Assembly (NCBI RefSeq): GCF_022836845.1
Contig: NZ_JAJNNZ010000001.1
Coordinates: 310,001 to 374,000 of the forward strand
Source of the DNA: Vibrio gelatinilyticus
GTDB lineage: Bacteria > Pseudomonadota > Gammaproteobacteria > Enterobacterales > Vibrionaceae
Direction of reading: 5' to 3'
Length of the DNA stretch: 64,000 nt
Under the pieces are notes generated by a model. It was given only the letters and a program-made list of their open reading frames with translations, had not been told where the DNA came from and ran no database searches. A program made the translations under genes and the position numbers. Of this stretch, positions 30,907-39,719 are shown piece after piece (position 1 is the stretch's first letter; each line of letters opens with the position of its first letter).

Positions 30907-31845
30907 TCACGTAGCGCCAAACTGCGCCCGGTATTGTTTTGGGGAGACACCCACCAAACGTCGAAAGTGATGTCGCATGGTGATGGCATTGTCAAAACCT
31001 GATTGGCTCGCGAGCACCTCAATTGCGGTGTCACCGGACTCAAGCAGCCCTTTCGCCCGCTCAATACGCTGCTGTATCAGCCACTCTTTGGGGGATAAAT
31101 CAAAGCTGGAGCGAAACTTTCTATCAAAGGTGCGCCGCGACATATTCGCCTTTTGTGCCAACTGTCCAACGTGTATTGCTTGTGTGATATTACGTTGCGC
31201 CCATTCAATAGCGTGTGAGAATTGATTCGGTACAGCTAATATCGGCGCTTCAACAAATTGCGATTGCCCGCCTAAACGATGTGAAGACACCACTAACCGT
31301 TTTGCGACTTGATTGGCCACCTGATAGCCAAAATCGCTACGGATCACCGCCAGACCAAGATCAAGCCCTGCTGCGCTTCCAGCCGAGCACCCTATTGTGC
31401 CGTCAAATACATACAACACATTGTTTTGATATTCGACATCAGGAAATCGTGAACGAAAAGCCTCTTCATAACGCCAATGCGTTGTCGCTTTGCGTTGGCT
31501 TAATAAACCAAGCTCAGCGAGTAAAAACGCGCCAGAACAAAAAGACAAGATGCGCTTCCCTTGCTGTGCAAATTGTTTGACTTGATATTCTAATGCCGCA
31601 GACACATGCCCCGCCGATGTTGGCCAACTTGGAACAATCAGCACATCGTAATCCTCTAAAGAAGAGACGGTTTTGGTCTGTAAAACCAGTCCGGCCAAGC
31701 TGTTTATGGCGCTCGATTCAAAGCTAACCACGTCAGTTTGATACCAGTTTTCAAATTCTGGTCGAGGCAACGCAAACAGCTCCGCGGCACACGCCATTTC
31801 AAACAAGGCCACTTGTGGGTGCGCTAAGATCGCTACAGCTATCAT
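30907..31845 (-). CDS. GlxA/FtrA-type transcriptional regulator (DJ-1/PfpI plus AraC domains)
   Basis: The 312-residue protein joins an N-terminal DJ-1/PfpI-like domain (AILAHPQVALFEMACAAEL; nucleophile-elbow segment SFCSGAFLLAE near 105) to a C-terminal AraC double helix-turn-helix (QLAQKANMSRRTFDRKF and LASQSGFDNAITMRHHFRR). Such regulators often control neighbouring small-molecule detoxification genes. It diverges from a rhodanese gene and a stand-alone DJ-1/PfpI gene, which are the likely targets. Confidence 0.87.
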   Translation of the reverse strand: MIAVAILAHPQVALFEMACAAELFALPRPEFENWYQTDVVSFESSAINSLAGLVLQTKTVSSLEDYDVLIVPSWPTSAGHVSAALEYQVKQFAQQGKRILSFCSGAFLLAELGLLSQRKATTHWRYEEAFRSRFPDVEYQNNVLYVFDGTIGCSAGSAAGLDLGLAVIRSDFGYQVANQVAKRLVVSSHRLGGQSQFVEAPILAVPNQFSHAIEWAQRNITQAIHVGQLAQKANMSRRTFDRKFRSSFDLSPKEWLIQQRIERAKGLLESGDTAIEVLASQSGFDNAITMRHHFRRLVGVSPKQYRAQFGAT

Positions 31846-31967
31846 AAAAGTTCCTTTTTCGCGTACGCTTTGGCTTATTATTATCGAATATTGACCTTTA
31901 AGCCAGTGTTCGTTTTTTGTCCAGATGGCACACTATTTATGAATCTACATTGCAAAAAGGAAAGAGC

Positions 31968-32372
31968 ATGACAAGCGCCGTATCACGAGTTTTGGCCGCA
32001 CCAAGCCAGGAAGCATTGAGCCACTTTGAACAATTACTAAGATTTGAAACCGACTGTTGGGATGTGCATCACGCGCTAACCAATGGTCTGCAAGACTTTG
32101 TTTTGCTTGATGTGCGTGGCAGCTCTCTATATCAACAAGGTCACATTGAAGGGGCCATTAACATTCCTCACAGCCGCCTAAACCAAGGCAACCTCGCTTC
32201 GTTTACCAGTGACACCCTGTTTGTCGTGTATTGCGCCGGGCCACACTGCAATGCCACAGAAAAAGCAGCCATTCGTCTTGCGAAACTTGGCAGACCGGTA
32301 AAGAAAATGATTGGCGGTATAACGGGCTGGTTGGACGAAGGGTTTTCACTGAAACGGGAGAATGAAGCGTGA
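31968..32372 (+). CDS. Rhodanese-like protein
   Basis: The 134-residue single-domain rhodanese has DVRGSSLYQQGHIEGAINIPH and the active-site loop VYCAGPHCNATEKAA with a catalytic Cys near residue 88. It should be a cytosolic sulfurtransferase or a related persulfide handler. The start at 31968 follows the ribosome site AAAGGAAAG. The next gene begins inside its stop codon (GTGA), so the two are coupled. The divergent GlxA-like regulator probably controls the pair. Confidence 0.82.
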   Translation: MTSAVSRVLAAPSQEALSHFEQLLRFETDCWDVHHALTNGLQDFVLLDVRGSSLYQQGHIEGAINIPHSRLNQGNLASFTSDTLFVVYCAGPHCNATEKAAIRLAKLGRPVKKMIGGITGWLDEGFSLKRENEA

Positions 32373-32941
32373 ATATCGGTATCTATCTCTACGATGACGC
32401 TGAAGTACTCGACTTTTCCGGGCCATTTGAGGTGTTTAACACCGCGATTCGACTGTCTGATATTCAGTGGAACATTTTCTTTATCGCAGAAAAAAAGGCA
32501 ATGATCACCGCACGTGGCGGGCTACAGTTATTGCCTCATTATGGCATTGACCAACATCCACCACTCGATCTCTTGTTTATCGTTGGCGGCGAACATAACG
32601 ATCAGTTGAACAAAACTAACGTCATTGATTGGATTGGTGAGCAAGCCAGTACAACCAATTATGTTGCAACGGTTTGTACGGGGGCGTTTTTGCTTGCTCA
32701 AACCGGGTTACTGGATGGTCGATCAGTCACCACTCATTGGCAAGATATTTGCGCTTTAACAAACGACTTTCCAGCACTAAACGTGATGACAGGCAAACGC
32801 TGGGTCGAAGATGGTAAGTATATCAGTTCTGCTGGTATCTCAGCGGGTATCGACATGAGCCTACACTTAGTCTCTCGTTTTGTATCACAAGAGCTTGCCA
32901 ACAAAACGGCCAAACAGATGGACTACGTGTGGTGTCGCTAG
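32369..32941 (+). CDS. DJ-1/PfpI family protein
   Basis: The 190-residue protein starts with GTG inside the rhodanese stop. It has the glutamine-amidotransferase-like fold with an FIVGGEHND strand-turn, the nucleophile elbow ATVCTGAFLLAQTGLLDGRSVTTHW (Cys near 107), and SSAGISAGIDMSLHLV. Members act as isonitrile hydratases, glyoxalases or protein chaperones; the exact reaction is not readable. It resembles the N-terminal domain of the divergently encoded regulator, suggesting a sensor/enzyme pair with a common ligand. Confidence 0.8.
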   Translation: MNIGIYLYDDAEVLDFSGPFEVFNTAIRLSDIQWNIFFIAEKKAMITARGGLQLLPHYGIDQHPPLDLLFIVGGEHNDQLNKTNVIDWIGEQASTTNYVATVCTGAFLLAQTGLLDGRSVTTHWQDICALTNDFPALNVMTGKRWVEDGKYISSAGISAGIDMSLHLVSRFVSQELANKTAKQMDYVWCR

Positions 32942-33027
32942 AAAATCAAGATCGGCGCGAGTCTCTATAAAGAAAAAGTGCTCAGTAGCATCAACCACAG
33001 AGCACTAATAAACCTTTGCCATTCAGG

Positions 33028-33888
33028 TTATTGCGGTTTTTTTGCCAGTACGGCATCAATGTCTTCTGGGCAATGGCGCTCCGGTACTTGCTCCCACTCT
33101 TCTCCCCAAGCTCGGTTTACAATACGACCTCGCTGAACCCCTGTTCTTTCCGAGATTTGTTTCGCCCAGCGCTGCACGTGAGTGTAACTTTCTACGTCTA
33201 AAAACTCAGCGGCATCATAAATATTGCCAAGAACAAGATTTCCGTACCAAGGCCAAATCGCAATGTCGGCAATGCTGTACTCATCGCCAGCGATAAACGC
33301 GTTGTCTGCCAGTTGCTTATCGAGCACATCAAGTTGACGTTTGGCTTCCATTGCAAAGCGGTTGATTGGGTACTCAAACTTCTCTGGCGCGTAGGCATAA
33401 AAGTGCCCAAATCCCCCCCCCAAATAAGGCGCAGAACCATGCAACCAAAATAGCCAGTTCATTACTTGAGTTCTTCTCACAACATCTTTAGGTAAGAAGT
33501 GTCCGAATTTCTCTGCCAAATAAACCAAAATTGAACCCGATTCGAACACATTCACTTCTTTCTCGTAAGAGTGATCGACTAACGCGGGGATCTTTGAATT
33601 TGGGTTAATCTCGACAAAACCGGAGGAGAACTGTTCGCCCTCACCGATGTTAATAAGATACGCATCGTATTCTGCCTCTTTGACCCCAAGAGCCAGCAGC
33701 TCTTCGAGCATGATGGTGACCTTCTGGCCATTCGGCGTAGCCAGTGAGTGCAGTTGCAAAGTATGAGCGCCAACTGGCAATTCTTTGTCATGCCTCGCGC
33801 CAGAGTCTGGTCGGTTAATACTCGCCCATTCACCGCCATTTTCATTGTCCATCGTCCAAACTTTCGGTGGGATATATTCGTTCGCCAT
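33028..33888 (-). CDS. yghU: YghU-type glutathione transferase / disulfide-bond oxidoreductase
   Basis: The 286-residue protein (start MANEYIPPKVWTMDNENGG at 33888, preceded by AAAAGGA) has an N-terminal extension, then a thioredoxin-like glutathione-binding domain (HTLQLHSLATPNGQKVTIMLEE; SKIPALVDH; ESGSILVYLAEKFG) and an all-helical C-terminal domain with the long GGGFGHFYAYAPEKFEYPINRF insertion. E. coli YghU has strong glutathione disulfide-bond reductase activity. Length and domain order match. Confidence 0.9.
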   Translation of the reverse strand: MANEYIPPKVWTMDNENGGEWASINRPDSGARHDKELPVGAHTLQLHSLATPNGQKVTIMLEELLALGVKEAEYDAYLINIGEGEQFSSGFVEINPNSKIPALVDHSYEKEVNVFESGSILVYLAEKFGHFLPKDVVRRTQVMNWLFWLHGSAPYLGGGFGHFYAYAPEKFEYPINRFAMEAKRQLDVLDKQLADNAFIAGDEYSIADIAIWPWYGNLVLGNIYDAAEFLDVESYTHVQRWAKQISERTGVQRGRIVNRAWGEEWEQVPERHCPEDIDAVLAKKPQ

Positions 33889-34142
33889 TGCGCATCCTTT
33901 TCGTATCTGCTTTTGATTTTTCAAAACGGTATCGGGGCATTTCACGCAAATAAAAGCCCGCCCGACGTCAATTTCTTTACTTCCTACACTATAGATTGGA
34001 TCACGCTAGAGTAAAAACAACCCTTAAGAGTATCCTCTTTTATTTTGGTGTGAGCTTGCCGTCAAGCACGTCAATTTGCGATCAGCAATCACCAAATATT
34101 GACTACGCTTTTTATATAATAACCAGACAGTTCGAGGCCGTC

Positions 34143-34730
34143 ATGAAAAAGCAGTTACAAGTCGTGGTAACAGGAGGCCCTGGTGGCGGTAAAACGACCG
34201 CGCTGGATTTATTTCGCAGAGAACTGTGCGATAAAATCGCGGTCGTACCAGAGGCTGCTACTGTGCTCTTTTCCGGAGGGATCAAGCGCTGTGAAGACGA
34301 GCCAACAATTAAGATGGTTCAGAAAACCATTTTCCAACTGCAAAAAAATTTAGAAGACATCCACAAAACCCAATACCCAGCGAGACTAATTGTCTGCGAT
34401 CGCGGCTCACTGGACGGGCTAGCCTACTGGCCTGGGACAGAAGAAGACTTTTTTGAAGAAGTGGGGTCTACGTTCGAGCAGGAAATCTCGCGCTATGATG
34501 CGGTGATTTTTTTTGAATCAGCCGCCGCGACCGGACAAGATATCAGCAGTAATAATCCACTTCGAAATGAATCCACCAGCCAAGCGGCCCTACTCGATAA
34601 AAAATTGCAGAAGGTTTGGTCTAGACACCCACAGTTCTACTTTGTTGGCAGCTCTGAGTCGTTTGTAAGAAAAATCACCTTTGGCATAATGACGTTAGAG
34701 AACGTGATAAACCGTTATCAAAGATCATAA
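34143..34730 (+). CDS. AAA-type P-loop ATPase (small kinase-like)
   Basis: The 195-residue protein (start MKKQLQVVVTGGPGGGKTTA at 34143) has a Walker A GGPGGGKTT (10-18) and a Walker B-like LIVCDRGSLDG near 85. A conserved Arg-rich lid (DISSNNPLRNES) follows. It resembles the stand-alone AAA_28 family, related to NadR-type kinases. The substrate is unknown. It is the last intact gene before the decayed element. Confidence 0.7.
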   Translation: MKKQLQVVVTGGPGGGKTTALDLFRRELCDKIAVVPEAATVLFSGGIKRCEDEPTIKMVQKTIFQLQKNLEDIHKTQYPARLIVCDRGSLDGLAYWPGTEEDFFEEVGSTFEQEISRYDAVIFFESAAATGQDISSNNPLRNESTSQAALLDKKLQKVWSRHPQFYFVGSSESFVRKITFGIMTLENVINRYQRS

Positions 34731-35259
34731 CGCTGTTTCATCGTTATTAAGCTTATCGTGGCAATTTTGCCAGCAGCTTTGAAGAGTGAGCCGAGGTTTA
34801 TCATTCATTGCTCTTCGCAGCCTCGCAAAGCAAACCATGCGCCCGTGGACCTTTGGTGATGTTGAGGCCGACGTTGATATCGAATCTTATCGTCAGTCGC
34901 TCTGTACCCTGCTACGATTTTCAACGGCCTGAAGCAAGTCCAAGAGCTTCCTCTACTGGCTAAACGAAGAGATTTTCAACAATACGCTACAATTTGCCAT
35001 CAAGTCGTCAATGTAAGTCGTTTTTGGACATTTGTGTGTTATATAACTAACGGGATTGTTGCAAAAAAATGTGGTAAGAGCACTTCAACCATTCGCTTTC
35101 CATTTCTAATTGAAAAACGGAATGGCTGAACTCAGTTCTCTGTATTTTTGGAAATAAGCCCCGTGAGGACTTTATGTAAACAAATCGATCTTCGGGTCGA
35201 TTTGTTTTTGCGAGCGCTCTTGCACCCCATTTGACTTGTGCTAATTTAGATTTCATCTA
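34731..35259. other. Degraded region at the start of a decayed mobile element, with one terminator hairpin
   Basis: No intact gene is seen. Around 34837-35130 two frames on the plus strand can be joined by a frameshift near 34925 (beginning MRPWTFGDVEADVDIESY and ending FPFLIEKRNG), so a small gene may have decayed here; I do not recognise it. A strong intrinsic terminator (arms ACAAATCGA and TCGATTTGT, then TTTT) lies at 35180-35209. Confidence 0.4.
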
Positions 35260-35682
35260 ATGGAAGTTTACATGTATTACGTTGAGTTAAATCAAGTGTC
35301 GCACCCTGTTAAGCTGTCTCCAAATACGATTGGAGGGGGGACGAAATTGCATAACACACGAAAGATGGCAAATTTATATCGTGAGTTCCTATTGAGTAAA
35401 AAGGTGATGCCCCTTGGTACTGAGTGAATTTTTAAGAGTGTATCTTGGGAGCAGTTTTTGGAGGCAAAGGTACTTTTCTTACTTACTCCTCAAATAGAGG
35501 CTCGGTCGTTAGAGGTGGTGAAGATGGAATATTTCTGTGAGAGCTCAATGGATTGCAATGGTTCCTATAACTTGTTGGTAAAAAGTCCTTCCGAGTATTT
35601 GTGCATCAACAAGCAGCGACAAATTGTTGCTGCTTTTGGGTTGGATAAGGTTGAGGTGACTGCATTGGTTGCTGAGCGCTAA
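35260..35682 (+). pseudogene. Disrupted small ORF with an in-frame TGA, phage-like context
   Basis: A 140-codon frame starting MEVYMYYVELNQVSH is open to 35682 except for one TGA at codon 56 (35425-35427). Both halves keep the same frame: the first ends with MPLGTE and the second continues IFKSVSWEQFLEAKVLF to LDKVEVTALVAER. The size and the neighbouring tiny membrane ORFs, zinc-ribbon remnant and recombinase relic suggest a remnant of a small (possibly filamentous) phage, but I cannot name the protein. A sequencing error or readthrough are the other explanations. Confidence 0.4.
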
Positions 35683-35804
35683 TCCAAGTCAATTGGCCTC
35701 AAATGTTTTTTGTACTTAGGGTACGAGGTGCACTCGAAAAATTTTCCCTTTTTAGACTTTTTCAGAGCCATATCGCTGTTGCATTCTGGGCAGAACGGAT
35801 AAAG
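35679..35804 (-). pseudogene. Topoisomerase-type C4 zinc-ribbon fragment
   Basis: On the minus strand a frame ending at 35679 encodes YPFCPECNSDMALKKSKKGKFF followed by ECTSYPKYKKHLRPIDLD, which matches the C-terminal zinc-ribbon (C4) of DNA topoisomerase I-like proteins. Cys-x2-Cys and one further Cys are visible; the fourth position reads Tyr. No ATG precedes it before an upstream stop, so it looks like a truncated remnant. Confidence 0.4.
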
Positions 35805-35986
35805 AGGTAGGTTATAGGTTTGATTAAAATACAGGGCTTAGTTATAGAGTGATATACGTCGCGCTAGGGGCGTTGCTATAAAACCTACGGGCACCTAATA
35901 TAAGATGCGGAAACAATAATTAATAGCTGCAAAGACAATACGTTAAGCAGAAAAACACCAAGTAGATATTAGATAGCGAGTAAAAA

Positions 35987-36106
35987 ATGATCGAATCCAT
36001 CATCCAGTACTACGCAGAAACTACATACGTTATACCAACTGTATTAGCCATCGTTGTGGCTTGCGTTGTAAAACACATCATTGTTGATTTCAAAGAACTT
36101 GACTGA
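35987..36106 (+). CDS. Possible small membrane protein (39 residues) in the decayed element
   Basis: The frame starts MIESIIQYYAETTYVIPTVL and contains one hydrophobic helix followed by a charged tail (VDFKELD). Its size and shape recall minor coat or accessory proteins of filamentous phages, which are often 30-40 residues with one membrane span. No homologue is recognised and coding is unproven. Confidence 0.35.
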   Translation: MIESIIQYYAETTYVIPTVLAIVVACVVKHIIVDFKELD

Positions 36107-36558
36107 AGCGACCCACTTTGAACTGGCTGTTATCGATTATGATAGTAGCCACCCATATTCCATACAGGAAGATCGCCTAATGGAACGAGGGCGAAGCATG
36201 ATTGCAACGTCATGGAGTAGTGAGGTAAAACGTAATAGCTATAATCGAGAAGAAGTGGTTGGAGACAGTCAGGGGGAGTAAGTATCGCGTGTTCTCAAAA
36301 GTGGTCGACAAACAAACGTCAGAAGTGAGGCTGCTAAAATCCCGCCAGTATCGACGTGCTGTTCATAGTGATGGTATCTTCTACGGACTAGTAAGGATCC
36401 CTAAAGTTGAATGTGAGCGTGCGTATAAAACTATGGTGGCTAATGAACAAGACGGATTTTGCGATGCAGCATCCCGTAGACAACGAAACTGCGCAGTAAT
36501 TGGGTAATGGCGCGGAATCCTTAAAGACAGTATTACGAATCATAGTAGGATCAATGGA

Positions 36559-36657
36559 ATGGAATGGTTAAATAAGAATATGGGTAGTGTAACACTTGTC
36601 GTTATAGCTGTGTCTATTCTTCTTGGAGTGTGCATGGCGGGGTCATCACGATTGTAG
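36559..36657 (+). CDS. Possible small membrane protein (32 residues) in the decayed element
   Basis: The frame reads MEWLNKNMGSVTLVVIAVSI and ends LLGVCMAGSSRL: a short polar start, one membrane helix and a basic end. Like the 39-residue frame upstream it resembles small phage membrane proteins in size only. Between the two (36107-36558) there are only short overlapping frames without recognisable features. Confidence 0.3.
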   Translation: MEWLNKNMGSVTLVVIAVSILLGVCMAGSSRL

Positions 36658-36731
36658 TTGGAAGGAAAATGGACAGAAGTGAGTTAGATTGAAAGATCTG
36701 ATGCTCCTAGTGTTGATAACTAAAACTTATC

Positions 36732-36935
36732 AATCAGCTCTCAATTTCTTTGGATAGACGAAGGGCATCTTCCAACTCAATACCCAAATATTTGATGGTG
36801 TTTTTGATCTTTGCGTACCCTAGCAACAGCTGAATAGCTCAAATGTTTTTAGTCTGCTGGTAAATCAATGTAACTTTGGTTTGGCGTAGTGAATGAGTAC
36901 CATAGAGATCAGGGTTATGACCTAAAGCGAGCGCC
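36732..36935 (-). pseudogene. C-terminal relic of a tyrosine recombinase (integrase)
   Basis: On the minus strand the conserved end of a phage-type integrase is readable: YGTHSLRQTKVTLIYQQTKNI, then an in-frame TGA where Arg is expected, then AIQLLLGYAKIKNTIKYLGI and ELEDALRLSKEIES. These correspond to the HxLR box, the second catalytic His region (LLGH in active enzymes, here LLGY) and the catalytic Tyr segment (TIKYLG). A stop codon and frameshift also cut the upstream side. The gene is dead and marks an old integration event. Confidence 0.75.
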
Positions 36936-37041
36936 TAACTATAGGAGACTTTTTTCGTTATTGGCACAACTCCAATCGATGAAGCGAGTGCATAAATCGC
37001 ACGCAGAATATACATGACAAGAACTAAGAGTTGGTTCTGAC

Positions 37042-38073
37042 TCAAACTTTCTCTACTTGATGGAGGCGAAATGCTTTGGGAGAGCAGCCAAACCAACGCT
37101 TACAAGCACGATTGAAGTTACTAGGATTATGAAAACCAAGCCAATTTGATACGTGGTCAATGGGTAACGAGCTCATGGTTAAATAGTGATAACTGGTGAC
37201 CATCATGACTTCATCTTTGATTTGCGTAAATGTCTTACCCTGCGCAGCTAACCTTCTTTTCATCGTCGCTAAGCTGCAATGCTGCTGCAATGCTAATCTA
37301 TCGAGTGTAAATTCCTCATTACCTGCCAATAAACCTTGATAAATATTTTTGTAAACATCGCTCAACCACGGATCAATGTCACTATTATCACCCTGGAGCC
37401 ATGACTCAAACAATGCTTGCACCGGAGCGCAAAACCTCCCCACCTTTCTTTGCCAATCTTGATCTGCCAACTCAATAAACGTCGTTTCAGCATTAAATGT
37501 TGCCATTACCCCAAATTCTTCGAGGTAGAGCTCTGAATGAATAGGTTGAGGAATTTGAACCGCCAGTTTCTTGGCAATTAATTTTTGGTTTGTTAGTTGT
37601 CGAAGCATTTGCCAAGTGGCCATTAATGCATCCTCATATTGCCAATGTTTGACCGTTGAACTATCGAAACCGAGCCGTAATCGACCAGCTGGCTGATCAT
37701 ATTGCATCTGTAAAATGGCTTCGAACTGGGGTGCGTAATGACACACCAGTTCAACTGCATGGCCTAAGCTTGGTGTGCTTCTCAACACAATATTAAAACT
37801 TCCAAAACTGTCGATGTTAAATCGATTACCAAGTCGAAACCCTGCATCAGCGTGTCCTGCCTTGAGCAGGCTCTCAATTGCAGAATGATGAATGTCTGTC
37901 AGTTCGACTAAAGTCAACGCCTTTCTGGCGATAAGCAAGGCATCCACTTCACGACTTAACTCGGTATGACATTGATAAGATTTAAATAATTCACTAAGGC
38001 TTTTTAGGGTATCTAAATTGTAATCATAAGCAATGCTTAGTTTACCCAATACACTGGACAAATTATCCATCAT
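37042..38073 (-). CDS. AraC-family transcriptional regulator
   Basis: The 343-residue form (start MMDNLSSVLGKLS) has an N-terminal arabinose-binding-like (AraC_binding_2 / OruR-type) domain and a C-terminal AraC helix-turn-helix (LDRLALQQHCSLATMKRRLA; HVSNWLGFHNPSNFNRACKRWFGCSPKAFR). A TTG at 38118 would extend it by 15 residues. It diverges from the SDR-DUF1989-LysE genes, which it probably regulates. Confidence 0.82.
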   Translation of the reverse strand: MMDNLSSVLGKLSIAYDYNLDTLKSLSELFKSYQCHTELSREVDALLIARKALTLVELTDIHHSAIESLLKAGHADAGFRLGNRFNIDSFGSFNIVLRSTPSLGHAVELVCHYAPQFEAILQMQYDQPAGRLRLGFDSSTVKHWQYEDALMATWQMLRQLTNQKLIAKKLAVQIPQPIHSELYLEEFGVMATFNAETTFIELADQDWQRKVGRFCAPVQALFESWLQGDNSDIDPWLSDVYKNIYQGLLAGNEEFTLDRLALQQHCSLATMKRRLAAQGKTFTQIKDEVMMVTSYHYLTMSSLPIDHVSNWLGFHNPSNFNRACKRWFGCSPKAFRLHQVEKV

Positions 38074-38167
38074 TTTAATCACCAAAAAATATGAGCTATA
38101 AAGACCATTTTGTACCAATGATATTAGCTATTCTTGCCACAGAAGTTAATCAATAGGAGAAAACAGT

Positions 38168-38908
38168 ATGAAAGTCGCACTAGTTACAGGTGCATTCCAA
38201 GGTATTGGTTACGCTACTTGTGAATTATTATTGGAACAAGGCTATGCCATTGTTATGGCAGATGTTCAAGACTGCACAGAAAAAGCGACTGCCTTTACCC
38301 AAGCAGGTCATAAAGCGATTTCTGTCACGGTAAACCTTGCCGATAGCAGCTGCTTTTCAAAGGTGTCTAGCGTAATTGAAAGTGAATTTGGACATCTAGA
38401 TGCTCTTATCAACAATGCGGCTATTTTAAAGGACTTTGGTATTGGTCCTATTGAGATGCAAGAAGAGATGTTACGTGAAGTATTGGAGATCAACCAGATC
38501 GGGCCTTTTTTACTCACTCAAACGCTCATTCCGCTGCTAAAGAAATCTTCAGCCCCTCGTATTGTTAACCTTTCGACTCAGGTTGCTCAATTAGAACAGT
38601 TAAGTGATATGAATTCACCGCTGAAAGATGATATTTGTGCCGCGTATCAAATGAGTAAAGTAGGTGTCAATGCCAATACAGTTTTGTTTGCAAAAGCACT
38701 TGAAGAGTTTAACGGCAAGGTCAACAGCTGTTGCCCTGGTTGGGTTGAAACCGATATGAATTTAGATGATCTGCCAGATTATGGTGACTCGCAAGACAGA
38801 CCTAAGACGGTCAAAGAAGGCGCTGATACCTCAGTTTGGTTAGCCACTTTAGATGATAACGGCCCAACAGCGGGCTTTTTCACTGACCGTCAACGTATTA
38901 ACTGGTAG
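38168..38908 (+). CDS. Short-chain dehydrogenase/reductase
   Basis: The 246-residue SDR has the NAD(P) motif TGAFQGIGYA (8-17), the NNAA segment near 86 and the catalytic Tyr-x3-Lys as YQMSKVG near 160 (preceded by the Ser/Thr position in NLSTQVAQ). The C-terminus FFTDRQRINW resembles carbonyl-reductase-like members. It begins 50 bases into the divergent promoter region and is followed eight bases later by the DUF1989 gene, so they should be one operon. Substrate unknown. Confidence 0.82.
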   Translation: MKVALVTGAFQGIGYATCELLLEQGYAIVMADVQDCTEKATAFTQAGHKAISVTVNLADSSCFSKVSSVIESEFGHLDALINNAAILKDFGIGPIEMQEEMLREVLEINQIGPFLLTQTLIPLLKKSSAPRIVNLSTQVAQLEQLSDMNSPLKDDICAAYQMSKVGVNANTVLFAKALEEFNGKVNSCCPGWVETDMNLDDLPDYGDSQDRPKTVKEGADTSVWLATLDDNGPTAGFFTDRQRINW

Positions 38909-38916
38909 GCACAATT

Positions 38917-39663
38917 ATGACACAACAAGTAACAAAGAAAAGTGGCATGTTAATGGGTTCACCTATTGACGAAAAATACCTTCAAATGTCGACAAAACGT
39001 GATGAGTTAGTCCCAGTAACTCATGGCTACATTAACCGCCATAGCGGTAAAGCATTCAAGGTCAATAAAGGTCAAGTATTCAGAATCATCCAAGCAGATG
39101 GTCCTCAAATTGGTGATGTCTGGGTCTTTAACCAACACGACCGCTCTGAGCACTTTATGGGGCACACCACCTTTTTATATGAAGGCGCTTATTTAGGTCA
39201 GTACAGTCAACTGTGGTCATGTATGCCGCATGTTCGTCCTATGGCGACGATGCTTGTTGAACACTCTGGTAACCCAACACTTCCAGAAAACTTCCGCAAC
39301 CATGTTGCATTAGGTGGGCATTGCACACAAGCTCAATGGGAAATGCTAAGCGGTGTGAAAGGTCATAACAGTTGTCACGATAATGGTATTCAGGCTGTGT
39401 CTGAATTTGGCATGGGCGAACAAGATATCATTCACGATAACTTTATGGTGTTTCAGCCAAGTTTCATCCAAGCTGATGGAAGTGGTGATAGTATGCCAAG
39501 CCAGAGTAATCCAGGTGATTTTGTAGAGTTTGTAGCTGATATGGATATATTAGTCGCTGTTTCTGCTTGCCCTGTTGGTGATTACTCAGTACCTATGACC
39601 GAACCTGAAAAGATTACTGCTAACGGATTAGCATATGAAGTATTAGAATGGCCTGATGCATAA
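38917..39663 (+). CDS. DUF1989 / urea carboxylase-associated family protein
   Basis: The 248-residue protein matches the DUF1989 family: the cupin-like QVFRIIQADGPQIGDVWVFNQHD near 50-72, the Cys-containing GHNSCHDNG near 148, and NPGDFVEFVADMDILVAVSACPVGDYSVP near the C-terminus. Related proteins are encoded with urea carboxylase and allophanate hydrolase, where they act in guanidine or carboxyguanidine breakdown. Here neither enzyme is nearby, so the substrate may be another amidine or amine. Second gene of the SDR operon. Confidence 0.8.
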   Translation: MTQQVTKKSGMLMGSPIDEKYLQMSTKRDELVPVTHGYINRHSGKAFKVNKGQVFRIIQADGPQIGDVWVFNQHDRSEHFMGHTTFLYEGAYLGQYSQLWSCMPHVRPMATMLVEHSGNPTLPENFRNHVALGGHCTQAQWEMLSGVKGHNSCHDNGIQAVSEFGMGEQDIIHDNFMVFQPSFIQADGSGDSMPSQSNPGDFVEFVADMDILVAVSACPVGDYSVPMTEPEKITANGLAYEVLEWPDA

Positions 39664-39719
39664 GCACCTATCATTATTACCTCTTTATAAAAAAACGCAT
39701 AACAAGGATTAAAAAGTAT

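Noticed and set aside
36259..36507. 82-codon frame in the decayed element
   Set aside because: It needs a TTG start, overlaps another open frame and shows no recognisable domain.
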